Assembly (NCBI RefSeq): GCF_900114455.1
Contig: NZ_FOTC01000003.1
Coordinates: forward strand, 119,774-183,773
DNA from: Halogranum rubrum
Lineage (GTDB): Archaea > Halobacteriota > Halobacteria > Halobacteriales > Haloferacaceae
Direction of reading: 5' to 3'
DNA length: 64,000 bases
The stretch's first letter is position 1. Every line of letters begins with the position of its first letter. The notes below the pieces were generated by a model. It was given only the letters and a program-made list of their open reading frames with translations. It made no database searches and had not been told where the DNA came from. Shown here piece after piece: positions 51,781 through 61,634 of this stretch. A program made the translations under genes and the position numbers.

Positions 51781-53055
51781 TCACCGTTCGGGGTGAGTAG
51801 GGGCATCGAACCCACCACGGACGAGCGGTTTCGCGACGTGGCGACGGGCGCAGGGAGGCACTTCGTACCACCCGGTTTCGAGGGCACGTGTGAGGGGTGC
51901 GGACACTTTCCCGGGTGCTCGGGTCCCGCAGTCGCGACATCGGTACCCCTGGTCGCGGCCGGCGCTCTTCATCGACCGTCCACAGTCGGGACAGTCGGGG
52001 GTGACGCGTTCGGTCGTGACGAGCGACCTGACCGCGAACTTCTCCAACTTGAGCGTCCCGTCTGACAGTTCACCGCAGACGGTGAGTCGGTCGCCGACGC
52101 GGAGAGCGCGAACCCGGTCGCGGAAGTGCTTCGTCGGTTCGAACGCGACACAGGGGAGTGGTCGACCGTCTCGTTCGAGAGGTTCGAGACGGACGAAGAC
52201 GTGTCCACCTTCGCGCGTCTCCGGTTCCGAGACGACGTCGCCGTCGAGTCGATAAGCCGCGCCGTCGGTGAGGTCGTCTGTGGCCGCTTGGAGGTGAGCA
52301 TCGGTGCCTTGATTCGTGCGGAAGAGCGCCGTCCGGGCGACGGGTTCGCTGTCGATTCGGGCGGCGACGTCGCGGACGGCGGCGGGGTCGTCGCCGCGGA
52401 TGCCGTAGAGAATCGGACCCGGCGCGTGGGGGACGCAGACGGACTGGCCCTCGACCCGGTCGACGGTGTCCCAGACAGCGGGGTACCCCGCGTCGGCGGC
52501 GGCGAACACCGAATCGTGGTCGACGTCACGGGGTGTTCCGCAGCGGTCGAACTCGCGATACGAGATCTGTTCGTAGGTCCAGTCGTCGAAGGCGGCGTGA
52601 GCGCCGACGGCGGCGAGTGCGCCGATTCGGCCGCGGCCCTCCTTCCACCCCTCGTGGTGGTAGTCGACGTCGTCTGCGAGGGCGACAGCGCCGTCGATGG
52701 TGTGGTGCGCGCGGAGGGCGTCGCGGGCGAAGTCGGCGACGCGGGTCGGCACGTCCTCGGGGTGGTCGGGTGCGACGACGACGCCGGGACTCGTTCGAGG
52801 GTCGTCGGTGACCGCCAAAGGAGTGAGCGCGTCACGAGCGAGTTCGGCCGCAGTGTCGACGTCGACGTCGGTGTGCAGCGCGAGTGCGGCGTTGCCGCGG
52901 GTCTTGTACTGCACGGCGGGGTTGAGTCTGACGAGCAGTCGGTCGAAGACGGTGCCGCCCCGTTCCTCGATGGCCTCGGCGACGAGTGTCGCGAGGTAGG
53001 TCGTACACATCCCGCCCTCGCGGGAGTCGGTGTCGTCGAGACCGATGACAGTCAT
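51781..53055 (-). CDS. tiaS: tRNA(Ile2) 2-agmatinylcytidine synthetase TiaS
   Basis: A 424-aa archaeal enzyme that attaches agmatine to C34 of tRNA-Ile(CAU), letting it read AUA. It starts MTVIGLDDTDSREGGMCT, the family N-terminus with the D-D-T-D kinase-like motif. An OB-fold segment (VGDRLTVCGELSD) and a zinc ribbon (CPDCGRSM...YRCRDCG) lie in the C-terminal third. The start at 53055 is clear; the frame upstream is not coding. It is divergent from the MTH_967-type regulator with a 146-bp shared region containing TATA-like sequences for both. Confidence 0.93.
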   Translation of the reverse strand: MTVIGLDDTDSREGGMCTTYLATLVAEAIEERGGTVFDRLLVRLNPAVQYKTRGNAALALHTDVDVDTAAELARDALTPLAVTDDPRTSPGVVVAPDHPEDVPTRVADFARDALRAHHTIDGAVALADDVDYHHEGWKEGRGRIGALAAVGAHAAFDDWTYEQISYREFDRCGTPRDVDHDSVFAAADAGYPAVWDTVDRVEGQSVCVPHAPGPILYGIRGDDPAAVRDVAARIDSEPVARTALFRTNQGTDAHLQAATDDLTDGAAYRLDGDVVSEPETREGGHVFVRLEPLERDGRPLPCVAFEPTKHFRDRVRALRVGDRLTVCGELSDGTLKLEKFAVRSLVTTERVTPDCPDCGRSMKSAGRDQGYRCRDCGTRAPGKVSAPLTRALETGWYEVPPCARRHVAKPLVRGGFDAPTHPER

Positions 53056-53201
53056 CGAGGAGGCGTAATCAGAGGACGGTAAAGCCGCTTTCGCGTCGTG
53101 AACGAGTATATAACTGTGTCGTCGGTTGCAGCGCGAATCGAAAGACGTGGCGCCGGTGAGGGGCACAATGGTTATATGTCGGCAATCGCCTATTCCCCCC
53201 T

Positions 53202-54173
53202 ATGTCCCGGGCAGCCCTGGTCGAGAATCTCATGGCGATGCTCCACGACGCTGGCTTCGCCGTGAGCGACCGCTGTGCGATTCGGCCGAAGAGTTTCGAC
53301 CTCGCAGCCCGGCGAGGCGAGGACCTCGTCCTCGTGAAAATATTGGGCAACATCGACGCGTTCGACGCCGAGACCGGTGCAGAGATGCGCCGTCTCGGCA
53401 TGTATCTCGACGCGACGCCGATGGTCATCGGGCTTCGGACCCGCGACGAAGACCTGAAACCCGGTGTCGTCTACTTCCGACACGGTGTTCCCGTGTTGAA
53501 CCCCGACACGGCGCTTGACCTGTTCGTCGAGGAGGTGCCGCCGCTCATCTACGCCGCACCCGGTGGGCTCTACGTCAACATCGACGGCAACGTCATCGCC
53601 GACGAGCGCGAGCAACGCGGGTGGAGTCTCGGACGACTGGCGACCGAACTCGGCGTCTCGCGACGTACCGTCTCGAAGTACGAAGACGGGATGAACGCGA
53701 GCGTCGACGTCGCTATCCAGCTGGAAAACCTGTTCGGCAGGCCGTTCAGTAGCCCCGTCAACGTGATGGAAGGGGCCGAAGAGGTTCGTGAGGCCGAACC
53801 GACACCGGCGGACCCACAGGTCGACCCGGACGACGAGCACGTCCTCTCGGTGCTGACGCGTGCGGGGTTCACGGTCCACCCGACCGCCCGCGCACCGTTC
53901 AAAGCGGTCAGTGAGGACAGCGACACCAGCGAGGGGAACATGCTGACGGGCCACTCGGCGTTCACTCGAAGCGCCGAGAAGCGTGCTCGTATCATGTCCT
54001 CTATCGGTGAGGTGACGCGTACTCGCTCGGTCTACTTCACCGAAGAACAGTCGAAACGCGAGTCGGTCGACGGAACGGCTATCGTGAGCTGTGAGGAACT
54101 CGCGAAGATAGACGACCCCGACGTGATTCGTGACCTCATCCGCGAACGCTCGCGGCGACCCGCCGAGAGCTAA
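53202..54173 (+). CDS. Archaeal HTH transcriptional regulator (MTH_967-like)
   Basis: A 323-aa regulator of an archaeal family. Residues ~1-110 form an N-terminal restriction-endonuclease-like or sensor domain ([25 protein letters not shown] in parts). An XRE-type helix-turn-helix lies at ~130-180 ([27 protein letters not shown] in parts). The C-terminal domain contains [26 protein letters not shown] family blocks and [13 protein letters not shown]. The target genes are unknown. Because it is divergent from tiaS, self- or neighbour-regulation is possible. Confidence 0.85.
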   Translation: MSRAALVENLMAMLHDAGFAVSDRCAIRPKSFDLAARRGEDLVLVKILGNIDAFDAETGAEMRRLGMYLDATPMVIGLRTRDEDLKPGVVYFRHGVPVLNPDTALDLFVEEVPPLIYAAPGGLYVNIDGNVIADEREQRGWSLGRLATELGVSRRTVSKYEDGMNASVDVAIQLENLFGRPFSSPVNVMEGAEEVREAEPTPADPQVDPDDEHVLSVLTRAGFTVHPTARAPFKAVSEDSDTSEGNMLTGHSAFTRSAEKRARIMSSIGEVTRTRSVYFTEEQSKRESVDGTAIVSCEELAKIDDPDVIRDLIRERSRRPAES

Positions 54174-54226
54174 CGCGCATCTTCGCAGGTCAGCGAGGTT
54201 ATCTCCGTTCACGTCGTAGCGAAGCG

Positions 54227-54568
54227 ATGCAAGAGTGGCCAGATGCTGTCGGTTCGTTCCCCGCGGTTCGAGACGCATTCGAGCGTGAGGTGCTGACGTG
54301 GTCGGCCGTGTCGAGTCACACGATGTTCGGCTGTCCGTCGTATCTCGCCGACGGCGAACTCTTCGCCGTGTTGAGCGACCAAGGACTCTCGTTGACTCGT
54401 CTCCCCGATGACGACCGGCGGGTGTTGGCGGCGACACATCGGGTGTTTCCCTTCATCGCGAACGGTCGAGCGGTGGCGTCGTGGACGACAGTGGCGGTGA
54501 CGCCCAACGAACTCGACGCGATGTTTCCGGTCGTAAAGAAGAGTTACGACGCCGCGCTCGCGGCGTGA
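54227..54568 (+). CDS. TfoX/YjbR-like small protein
   Basis: A 113-aa protein with SSHTMFGCPSYLADGELFAVLSDQGLSLTRLPDDDR in its middle (read in parts), resembling the TfoX N-terminal domain, where 'MFG...Y..G..FA.....L.L' is conserved. The C-terminal helix is ELDAMFPVVKKSYDAALAA. In bacteria TfoX regulates competence, but stand-alone N-domains have no known role. It follows the MTH_967-type gene by 53 bp and converges on glutaredoxin. Confidence 0.6.
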   Translation: MQEWPDAVGSFPAVRDAFEREVLTWSAVSSHTMFGCPSYLADGELFAVLSDQGLSLTRLPDDDRRVLAATHRVFPFIANGRAVASWTTVAVTPNELDAMFPVVKKSYDAALAA

Positions 54569-54577
54569 GTCGAGCGG

Positions 54578-54835
54578 TTAGTTCGCGCCGGAGCCGTACG
54601 TCTCTTCGAGATACTCGATGATGTCGTCGCTCTCGGGCATCCCTTCGACGCCGTGTTCCTCGTCGACGAGGACGGGGACGCCGGTCTGTCCGCTGACCTG
54701 CTCTACTTCGGTTCGCTCGGAGTGCGAGCGGGGGACCATGTGTGACTCGTATTCGAGATTGAGGTCGGCGAGTTTGTTCTTGACCTTGGCGCAGTACGGA
54801 CAGCCTTCGAGTTCGTAGAGTTCGAGATGTGCCAT
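54578..54835 (-). CDS. Glutaredoxin-like protein
   Basis: An 85-aa glutaredoxin. The active site is C12-P-Y-C15 in ELEGCPYCAKV, the cis-Pro lies in TGVPVLVDEE, and the C-terminal GMPESDDIIEYLEETY helix binds the thiol substrate. In a haloarchaeon the partner thiol is more likely gamma-glutamylcysteine than glutathione; that is inference. The start at 54835 begins at the first strand; an ATG three codons earlier is also in frame. Confidence 0.9.
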   Translation of the reverse strand: MAHLELYELEGCPYCAKVKNKLADLNLEYESHMVPRSHSERTEVEQVSGQTGVPVLVDEEHGVEGMPESDDIIEYLEETYGSGAN

Positions 54836-54964
54836 CGGCCCCACATTGGGTGTGGGGACTTAAGAACACGGTGGTGGTGTGTGCCCGAAACGCCACACGG
54901 TGGTAGGCGTAGAGCGGAGAAGAGAAGACAAAGAGGTCGAAACGATATTCGTCGGAACCTGCAC

Positions 54965-56383
54965 TCAGCGACTGCTACCTAGCGCGCGAACTCGACCGAC
55001 GAGTCGGCGGCGCTGGAAGACGAGTTCGGCGACGCCCCATCCGACGAGGATGAGCGCCGCGACCGTCGTGAAGAAGAACTGCCAGCCAGTCATCCACGCC
55101 GGACGAATCCACGGCGTGACGTGTGACCACGTCGACGCCGCCTCCGAGGCGAGGTCGGCCAGCGGCGTTCCGGCGAACGTCGACTCCAACGTCGCGGCGA
55201 ACGTCTTGCCGTCGCCGGTGCCGGGTTGCAGACCCGCGCTTCCGGTGATGTCGTAGCTTCCGCGAGCGTTCATGTCGGCGATGGTCGGGCCGTTCGAGGA
55301 CCCACCGTGGGCCACGCGTTCGGCGTCGTACGGTCCCCACGTCGCGTAGTACTCCCAGACGATTTCGCCCTGCGGCGTCACCTCGATGACGCGGTGGTTC
55401 AGCGAATCGGTGACGAGCGTGTTGCCGTTCGGGAGTCGGTCGGCGTCACGCGGCCAGTTGAGTTGCCCCGAGCCACCGAGTTCCCACGTCAGCGTCCAGT
55501 TACCGTTCTCTTTAGCGTACTCGACGATACGGTCGTTCTCGCTGTCGGCGACGAGAATCGTGGGCGTCCCGTTCTCGGATTCGAGGTAGTCGGGGTTGTG
55601 CTGCTCGAACATCGTGTCGTGGTCGCCGTCGCTGCCGAGGCGGTCCTCTATCTCTCCGGACGTGCGGTTGAGGATGACCGCCTGGTCGAAGTTCCGCGGC
55701 GAGAGGAGCAAGCGATGCTCGTCGATGACGTCGACGTCGTTGACGTGCGTCCAGTCCTCGTGGTAGCCGCCGTCGGTGCTCTCGGGGTAGTGGTTTTTGA
55801 ACTTCCACTCCCACGTTATCTCGTCAGTCGAGCGGTTGTAGACGAAGATGCGGTCCTCCGGCGTCCCGTTCTCCCAGTTGCGCATGTCGGCGACGACGAG
55901 GTTACCGTTGTCGAGCATGTCGACGTCGTGGGTGTCGTCGGTGTCGAGCGTCTCGGTCCAGACGGCCTCTTGCGTGTCGGGGTCGAGTTCGTAGACGAGC
56001 GTGTGGGCCGGTTTCGTCGAGACGACGAGCAGGTTCCCGTTGTCGAGTGGGTCGACGTCGTAGAACCACGAGACGTCGTCCTCGATACCGTTGTGGACCC
56101 ACTTCGTCTCGGCTTCCGGACCGGCCGCGACGAGGCGGGCGGGTTTCTTCTTGGCACCTTGGTCTTGGAAGTGGAACCCTTGGATGCCGACGACTGTGGT
56201 TCCGTTCGCTGGCTCCGTGACGGTCCCGCGGGCCAAGTCGGCCCGGTCTGACGTGCCGGTGACGGCGGCGATACCGGCCGGTGCGAGCAGTGAGAGTATC
56301 ACGAGAATCACGGCTCCACGGACCAGCCACCGTCGCGATGGGAGGGCGTCGTTCACAGTAGAAGCGGCGTGTGCGGTCTTCAA
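54965..56383 (-). CDS. Arylsulfotransferase-family membrane protein
   Basis: A 472-aa protein. An N-terminal transmembrane helix (residues ~21-42) and a C-terminal one (~435-455) flank a six-bladed beta-propeller-like region with repeated D-x-L-x-N-G-N units (VDPLDNGNLLVV, VDMLDNGNLVVADMRN, ADRLPNGNTLVTDS). The block THDVDMLDNGN matches the histidine-bearing motif of ASST-type sulfotransferases, which are PAPS-independent. The domain should face outside, so sulfation of surface glycans or lipids is a reasonable guess. NHL-like binding without catalysis is the alternative. An Ig-like partner gene lies upstream on the same strand (27-bp gap). Confidence 0.7.
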   Translation of the reverse strand: MKTAHAASTVNDALPSRRWLVRGAVILVILSLLAPAGIAAVTGTSDRADLARGTVTEPANGTTVVGIQGFHFQDQGAKKKPARLVAAGPEAETKWVHNGIEDDVSWFYDVDPLDNGNLLVVSTKPAHTLVYELDPDTQEAVWTETLDTDDTHDVDMLDNGNLVVADMRNWENGTPEDRIFVYNRSTDEITWEWKFKNHYPESTDGGYHEDWTHVNDVDVIDEHRLLLSPRNFDQAVILNRTSGEIEDRLGSDGDHDTMFEQHNPDYLESENGTPTILVADSENDRIVEYAKENGNWTLTWELGGSGQLNWPRDADRLPNGNTLVTDSLNHRVIEVTPQGEIVWEYYATWGPYDAERVAHGGSSNGPTIADMNARGSYDITGSAGLQPGTGDGKTFAATLESTFAGTPLADLASEAASTWSHVTPWIRPAWMTGWQFFFTTVAALILVGWGVAELVFQRRRLVGRVRALGSSR

Positions 56384-56410
56384 ACGCTTTGTGGTCGGCG
56401 GCGGAGAGAG

Positions 56411-57778
56411 CTACGCGCGGTCGTCGATCTCGGCGGTCGAGATACGGTACGTGCCGCTCTCGTACCGGAAGTACGTCGTCTCCATGACGCCGAAGAGTGG
56501 ATTGTCGAGTGTGTACGCTTCGACCGTCGCGGTCGAGACATCGTACGTGAGCAAAAGGCCGAGTGCGTCCCGCAAGGGTTGTCGTCGTACCACCTGCTCG
56601 GGGACGTACCGGGTCACCTCCGGATAGTCGTCCGCGACGCGCGAGACGGTGTAGGTACCGTATCTAGCGTACTCGTCGTCGGGGTCACCGCGTGACGAGC
56701 GGGCAGTGACGGTGTCGTCGTCACGTGCGATTACCTCGACGGCATCCGTCGGTGTCACGGTGAGTGGGTCACCGAGCAGGTCGAACACGGCGGCGTAGAC
56801 CTGTTCGTCGTAGGCCCCGACGGAGAACGCGTAGCGGCCACCGCCCAAATCGCCGACGTCGACACCGTCGTCACAGCGAACGGGGTCGCCTGCGAAGACG
56901 CGAAGCGCGTCGGTCCGCGTCCCACCGGGGTAGAGAGTGTGTCCCGGTTGAACGAGCACGGACGGTTCGATGCTGTACCACTCTCCGTCGTCAAACTTGA
57001 GCAGGTGACACGCTTGGGGGTTACCGTACACCGAATCGGCCGAGTAGTTTGTCAGGGTGAAGTCGATGCGACCCGGAATCACCGCTTCTTCGGCCGATGG
57101 TTCGAGGTAGACTTCAGTCGTCGCGTCGGCCTCGTGGTACCACGACATCGGCCAGTCCTCGGAGAAGAAAGAAGCATCCGAGTCGGCAAACGACGGGAAC
57201 GACGTTCCTTCGAGTCGTGACGACCCGGTTGGTCCCGGTTCGTCCGTGTCCCAGAGGACGATAGTGAAGCCATCTCGTCGGAACTGGGCGTTACCGAACT
57301 CGTACCGTCCGTTCGAGACGCCGTCGTCGTCTCGACCGCCGAGGAGGTAGTACTCGCCCGTCACCGACTCCTCGGGTTCGAGCCACAGCGAGTCGGGTTG
57401 TTTCGGCGGGACGCCGACGAGATGCCAGTGACCCGACGGTCGCCGTTCGTACTCGGGAGGCTCGTCGGTGAGTGGATGAGCTTCAACCGGGACGAGATGA
57501 AGCGACGAAGCAGCCTCTCCCGTGCGACGCAGTCGTGCGTAGGTCCCGTGCTCGAAAGGCGGAAGACGGTGCGTCTGAAACTTCGTCCGGTACTCGTTTT
57601 GGTTCGCCAGTGTCGCTCGGAGACGAGCGGGCGACTCGTCGGTTGCCGTCGAGAGCCATTCGAGCGACACCAACGCGCCGACTTCGGTACCGTATCCCGG
57701 TCGGAAGAGGGTGGCAGTCTGCCCAGTGGGAGAGAGTTCGAGAACGGCCTCTGCGTCGGGAACCATACTGCGACTCAC
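56411..57778 (-). CDS. Haloarchaeal protein with Ig-like domain
   Basis: A 455-aa (or 451-aa from the second ATG at 57766) protein, beta-rich throughout. Residues ~235-310 resemble a bacterial Ig-like domain (FTLTNYSADSVYGNPQACHLLKFDDGEWYSIEP in parts), in which a neutral polypeptide 'N.S...YG....L.K..DG.WY' is conserved. A less clear first copy is in residues ~15-75. No signal peptide or membrane helix is seen, and no catalytic motif. The gene is directly upstream of the arylsulfotransferase-like gene and probably co-transcribed with it. Function unknown. Confidence 0.6.
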   Translation of the reverse strand: MSRSMVPDAEAVLELSPTGQTATLFRPGYGTEVGALVSLEWLSTATDESPARLRATLANQNEYRTKFQTHRLPPFEHGTYARLRRTGEAASSLHLVPVEAHPLTDEPPEYERRPSGHWHLVGVPPKQPDSLWLEPEESVTGEYYLLGGRDDDGVSNGRYEFGNAQFRRDGFTIVLWDTDEPGPTGSSRLEGTSFPSFADSDASFFSEDWPMSWYHEADATTEVYLEPSAEEAVIPGRIDFTLTNYSADSVYGNPQACHLLKFDDGEWYSIEPSVLVQPGHTLYPGGTRTDALRVFAGDPVRCDDGVDVGDLGGGRYAFSVGAYDEQVYAAVFDLLGDPLTVTPTDAVEVIARDDDTVTARSSRGDPDDEYARYGTYTVSRVADDYPEVTRYVPEQVVRRQPLRDALGLLLTYDVSTATVEAYTLDNPLFGVMETTYFRYESGTYRISTAEIDDRA

Positions 57779-57819
57779 GGGCGCAACGAGGATGAATCTT
57801 CGTCAGCGAGAAAGCGACT

Positions 57820-59214
57820 TCAGACCGAACTGGCGAGCAGTCCACTCGTTCGGACGAAGAAGTAGACGACGAACGCACCGGCGAGCGCCAGATGACCGAG
57901 ACGCAGGTCATCGTACTCGCCTGCGGCAATCTTCACGAGCGGGTAGGAGATGATGCCCGCGGCGATGCCGTAGGCGATGGAGTACGTGAAGGGCATCACG
58001 AGGATGGTCATCCCGGCGGGGACGGTCTGGGTGATGTCGTTCCAGTCGATGTCGACGACGTTGCTGAGCATCACGACGCCGATGACGACGAGTGCGATGT
58101 GGGAGGCGTAGAGCGGAATCGCCGCCGCCAGCGGGACGAGCGCGAGCGACGCGAGAAACAGCACGGCGGTGACGAGCGCCGTCAAGCCGGTACGGCCGCC
58201 CTCTTCGACGCCCGTTGCGGACTCGATGTACGTCGTCACCGTCGACGTCCCGAGCATCCCGCCGACCGTCGTGCCGATAGCGTCGGCCATCAGCGGCTTG
58301 TCGACGTCGGGGAGGTTGCCGTCCTCGTCGAGAAAGTCGCCGGCCTGTCCGACGCCGACGAGCGTCCCGGCGGTGTCGAAGAAGTCGACGAAGAAGAACG
58401 TGAAGACGACGAGCGCGAAGGAGAAGCTCTCGATGCTCCCGAGCCCCTGCAGGAAGGAGCCAGCGAGCGGCGTGATGTCGTACGTGGCGCTGCTCGATGC
58501 GGCGACGAGTCCGGCGTCGGGTGCGACGAGACCAGCCTGTGTGACGAGCCACCCGAGCACCGTCGTGGCGACGACGCCGACGATGATAGAGCCCTTGATG
58601 CCGCGAGCGTAGAGCGCGAAGGTGAGAAAGAGCCCGAACACCGACAGGATAGCGACGGGGTTCGAGGCGACCTGTCCCATCGTGACGAGCGTCGCGCTGT
58701 CGTCGACGACGATTCCCATCGCCTGCAGGCCGATGATAGTCAAGAAGAGGCCGATACCGGTGCCGACGGCGAACTTCACCGGCTGCGGGAACAGCCTGAT
58801 GACGTACTCACGTGCGCCGACAGCCGTGAGCAGGATGAAGATGACTCCTTCGACGACGACGGCGGCGAGCGCCGTCTGCCACGGGATGCCCAGTGCGCCG
58901 ACGACGGTGAACGCGAAGAACGCGTTCAGGCCGAGACCGGGTGCCTGTGCGAACGGCCGATTGGCGTAGAGCGCCATGATGGTCGTCGCCGTCGCCGCGG
59001 CGATGATGGTCACGACCGCGAGCATCGACCGAACCTGTGTCGGGGAGAACCCGTCGATGATGATGCCCGGTTTCGTGTCCGGAATCCCCGCGAGGATGGC
59101 CGGGTTGACCACGACGATGTAACTCATCGTCAAGAACGTGGTGATGCCTGCGAGAACCTCGGTCCGCACGGTCGTGTCGTGTGCGTCGAGGTCGAAGTAC
59201 TCTGTAAGCCCCAT
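57820..59214 (-). CDS. NCS2/AzgA-type nucleobase permease (copy 1)
   Basis: A 464-aa permease of the PbuG/AzgA group (hypoxanthine, guanine, adenine). Family blocks are LAGITTFLTMSYIVVVNPAIL, APGLGLNAFFAFTVVGALG and VDFFDTAGTLVGVG, plus TTVGGMLGTSTVTTYIESATGVEEGGRTGL (in parts), with about 12-14 helices. The chosen start MGLTEYFDLDAHDT matches the second copy. It is a close paralogue of the next gene upstream, and both are on the same strand near gfcR and pyrE. Confidence 0.92.
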   Translation of the reverse strand: MGLTEYFDLDAHDTTVRTEVLAGITTFLTMSYIVVVNPAILAGIPDTKPGIIIDGFSPTQVRSMLAVVTIIAAATATTIMALYANRPFAQAPGLGLNAFFAFTVVGALGIPWQTALAAVVVEGVIFILLTAVGAREYVIRLFPQPVKFAVGTGIGLFLTIIGLQAMGIVVDDSATLVTMGQVASNPVAILSVFGLFLTFALYARGIKGSIIVGVVATTVLGWLVTQAGLVAPDAGLVAASSSATYDITPLAGSFLQGLGSIESFSFALVVFTFFFVDFFDTAGTLVGVGQAGDFLDEDGNLPDVDKPLMADAIGTTVGGMLGTSTVTTYIESATGVEEGGRTGLTALVTAVLFLASLALVPLAAAIPLYASHIALVVIGVVMLSNVVDIDWNDITQTVPAGMTILVMPFTYSIAYGIAAGIISYPLVKIAAGEYDDLRLGHLALAGAFVVYFFVRTSGLLASSV

Positions 59215-59388
59215 ATCGTGCATAGCCGTGATTATGCATTTAAGCGTTGTTATCCCAAGTACACACGAATACACATGTATGCATATTTTCTCCCTAGGGA
59301 ACGCGGTCAGAAACGCCATTAGGGCACAGGCGTGTCTAGATTCGAAGGGGAGTCGCCAAGTCGACCGCGAGTCAGCCTTCGAGCGCGC

Positions 59389-60810
59389 TCACCCGAGTAG
59401 CCCACCCGTCCGGACGACGAAGTAGACGACGAACGCACCGGCGAGCGCCAGATGGCCGACACGGAGGTTCTCGTAGTCGCCCGCGGCGACCTTCACGAGC
59501 GGGAACGCGACGATGCCTGCGGCGATGCCGTAGGCGATAGAGTAGGTGAAGGGCATGACGAGAATCGTGAGTCCCGCCGGGATGGCGTGGGTGATGTCGT
59601 GCCAGTCGATGTCGACGACGTTCTGGAGCATCACGACGCCGATGACGACGACGGCGATGTGGGAGGCGTACAGCGGAATCGCCGCCGCCAGCGGAACGAC
59701 GGCGAGTGCGGCGAGAAAGAGTAGCGCGATGACGAGCGCAGTCAGACCGGTTCGACCGCCCTCTTCGACGCCCGTTGCGGACTCGATGTAGGTAGTCACC
59801 GTCGACGTGCCGAGCATCCCGCCGACCGTGGTGCCGACGGCGTCGGCCATGAGCGGCTTGTCGACGTCCGGGAAGTTGCCGTCGTCGTCGAGGAAGTCAC
59901 CGACCTGCCCGACGCCGACCAGCGCGCCCGCGGTGTTGAAGAAGTCGACGAAGAACAGCATGAAGACGACGAGCGCGAACGTGACCGGTTCGACCCGGTC
60001 GAGGCCGCCGACGAACGCACCGGCCAGTGGCGTGATGTCGTACGTCGCACTCGGAAGCTCCGAGAGGACGATAGCGCCCTGTTTCACGGCGTCGATGGCG
60101 AGGACACCGGAGTCGACGAAGCTGAGGTAGGTGGCGATGATACCGAGCAGCGTCGTCGTGAGGATGCCGACGACGATAGAGCCGCGAATCCCGCGAGCGT
60201 AGAGTCCAAAGGTGAAGAAGAGACCGACGACGGAGAGCATCGCCACCGGGTCGGCGGCGACGTCGCCGAGGGTGACGAGCGTCGCCGGGTCGGCGACGAC
60301 GAGGCGCATCTCCTGGAGGCCGATGATGGCGAGAAAGAGGCCGATGCCGGACCCGACGGCGAACTTGACCGGTTCGGGAAAGAGTCGGATGACGTACTTC
60401 CGCGCGCCGATTGCAGTCAGGAGGATGAAGAGGACGCCCTCGACGACGACCGCGGCGAGTGCCGTCTCCCACGGGACGCCGAGTGCGCCGACCACGGTGA
60501 ACGCGAAGAACGCGTTCAGCCCCATCCCGGGCGCTTGTCCGAACGGGAGGTTGGCGTACAGCGCCATGACGAGCGTCCCCGTCGCCGCCGCGAGGATGGT
60601 CACGACGGCGAGCATCTGGACGACCTCCGCGGTCGACGTGCCCGCGACGGCGATGCCCGGTTTCCCGTTCTCGCCGGAGACGGCCGCGAGGATAGCCGGG
60701 TTGACCACGACGATGTAACTCATCGTCAAGAACGTGGTCAGGCCAGCGAGTGCCTCCGTTCGAAGGTCTGTGCCGTGGGCGTCGAGGTCGAAGAATTCGC
60801 GAACTCCCAT
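59389..60810 (-). CDS. NCS2/AzgA-type nucleobase permease (copy 2)
   Basis: A 473-aa paralogue of the preceding permease with nearly the same blocks (LAGLTTFLTMSYIVVVNPAIL, GMGLNAFFAFTVVGALG, DFFNTAGALVGVG). It differs mainly in a loop near residues 45-55 and in the central helices (residues ~225-260). The 174-bp gap to copy 1 is AT-richer and carries a promoter-like TACACATGTATGCATATT, so copy 1 may be separately transcribed. Different purine or pyrimidine specificities are likely. Confidence 0.92.
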   Translation of the reverse strand: MGVREFFDLDAHGTDLRTEALAGLTTFLTMSYIVVVNPAILAAVSGENGKPGIAVAGTSTAEVVQMLAVVTILAAATGTLVMALYANLPFGQAPGMGLNAFFAFTVVGALGVPWETALAAVVVEGVLFILLTAIGARKYVIRLFPEPVKFAVGSGIGLFLAIIGLQEMRLVVADPATLVTLGDVAADPVAMLSVVGLFFTFGLYARGIRGSIVVGILTTTLLGIIATYLSFVDSGVLAIDAVKQGAIVLSELPSATYDITPLAGAFVGGLDRVEPVTFALVVFMLFFVDFFNTAGALVGVGQVGDFLDDDGNFPDVDKPLMADAVGTTVGGMLGTSTVTTYIESATGVEEGGRTGLTALVIALLFLAALAVVPLAAAIPLYASHIAVVVIGVVMLQNVVDIDWHDITHAIPAGLTILVMPFTYSIAYGIAAGIVAFPLVKVAAGDYENLRVGHLALAGAFVVYFVVRTGGLLG

Positions 60811-60920
60811 GTACTGGTTCCCCTCTGGTGCAGTCGAAACAGTCGCTTAAGCGCGCCGGTTCGTGCGGCCTCTGCGAGACAACGACACGCCAGCGGAGAG
60901 CGGAGAGGAGAGACAGTCGG

Positions 60921-61634
60921 CTACTCGAACGTCGTCAGCGCGCCGACCGGCGCGTCGGTGATCTCTTCGGCGCGAGAGGTTCCCTCGTCGCCGACGGAGA
61001 TGAGCGTGAAGACGCCGGTGACGTCGGCGTCGGCCTGCAGGGCGATGTCGAGCAGGAGTTCCTGTGTCTCACCCGAGCGGATGAGGTCGTCGACGACGAG
61101 CACACGCTGGCCCGAAGTCAGCGCACTGGACGGGAGGTAGTAGGTGAGTTCGATACCGGAGGCCAACCGTTGACGGGACTCGATGAAGTCCTCGACTGCG
61201 GTTTCCTTAGACTTCTTGGCGTAGGCGAGACGGGCGTCGAAGTAACTCGCCATCGCCGCACCGAGCGTGATGCCGTCGGTGGCGGCCGTCAGCACGACGT
61301 CCGGGCGCTCGAAGCCGAAGGCGTTGGCGGCGATTGGCGCGACGAGGTCCAAGAAGGACTGGTCGAAGACGACGCCGGAGTTGTCGACGTAGCCCTCGTC
61401 GTCGAACTCGACGCGCGCTTCCAGTTCGTCCGAGAGCGCCTCGCGCCCGATTCCCTCCACGACTTCGCGGGCACGGTCGGTTCCGGGGAGGACGTGGCCG
61501 TTGACGTACCGGTTGAGGTCACCTGCCGGGAGACCCGTCACCGCCGAGAGTTCGTCGTAGGTCCGCGTCTCCTTGAGCATCCGTAGGACGGCGACCGCCT
61601 GTAACTGCAGGGCGGCCTTCTCTGCTCGGTTCAT
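60921..61634 (-). CDS. gfcR: GfcR-type PRTase-domain transcriptional regulator
   Basis: A 237-aa protein of the PyrE-like regulator family; GfcR in Haloferax volcanii activates sugar-degradation genes (established). An N-terminal HTH (residues ~5-55, LKETRTYDELSAVTGLPAGDLNRYV in parts) precedes a phosphoribosyltransferase fold whose PRPP loop is V178-LVVDDLIRSGET-190. It is therefore a ligand-sensing activator, not an enzyme with proven activity. The start at 61634 (MNRAEKAALQLQAVAVL) is preferred over 61658. It lies 177 bp downstream of pyrE. Confidence 0.85.
   Translation of the reverse strand: MNRAEKAALQLQAVAVLRMLKETRTYDELSAVTGLPAGDLNRYVNGHVLPGTDRAREVVEGIGREALSDELEARVEFDDEGYVDNSGVVFDQSFLDLVAPIAANAFGFERPDVVLTAATDGITLGAAMASYFDARLAYAKKSKETAVEDFIESRQRLASGIELTYYLPSSALTSGQRVLVVDDLIRSGETQELLLDIALQADADVTGVFTLISVGDEGTSRAEEITDAPVGALTTFE

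Noticed and set aside
57892..59322. A 476-codon plus-strand frame antisense to the first nucleobase permease
   Set aside because: Its product is a monotonous Asp/Arg/Glu string, the usual mirror of a membrane-protein gene in this base composition.
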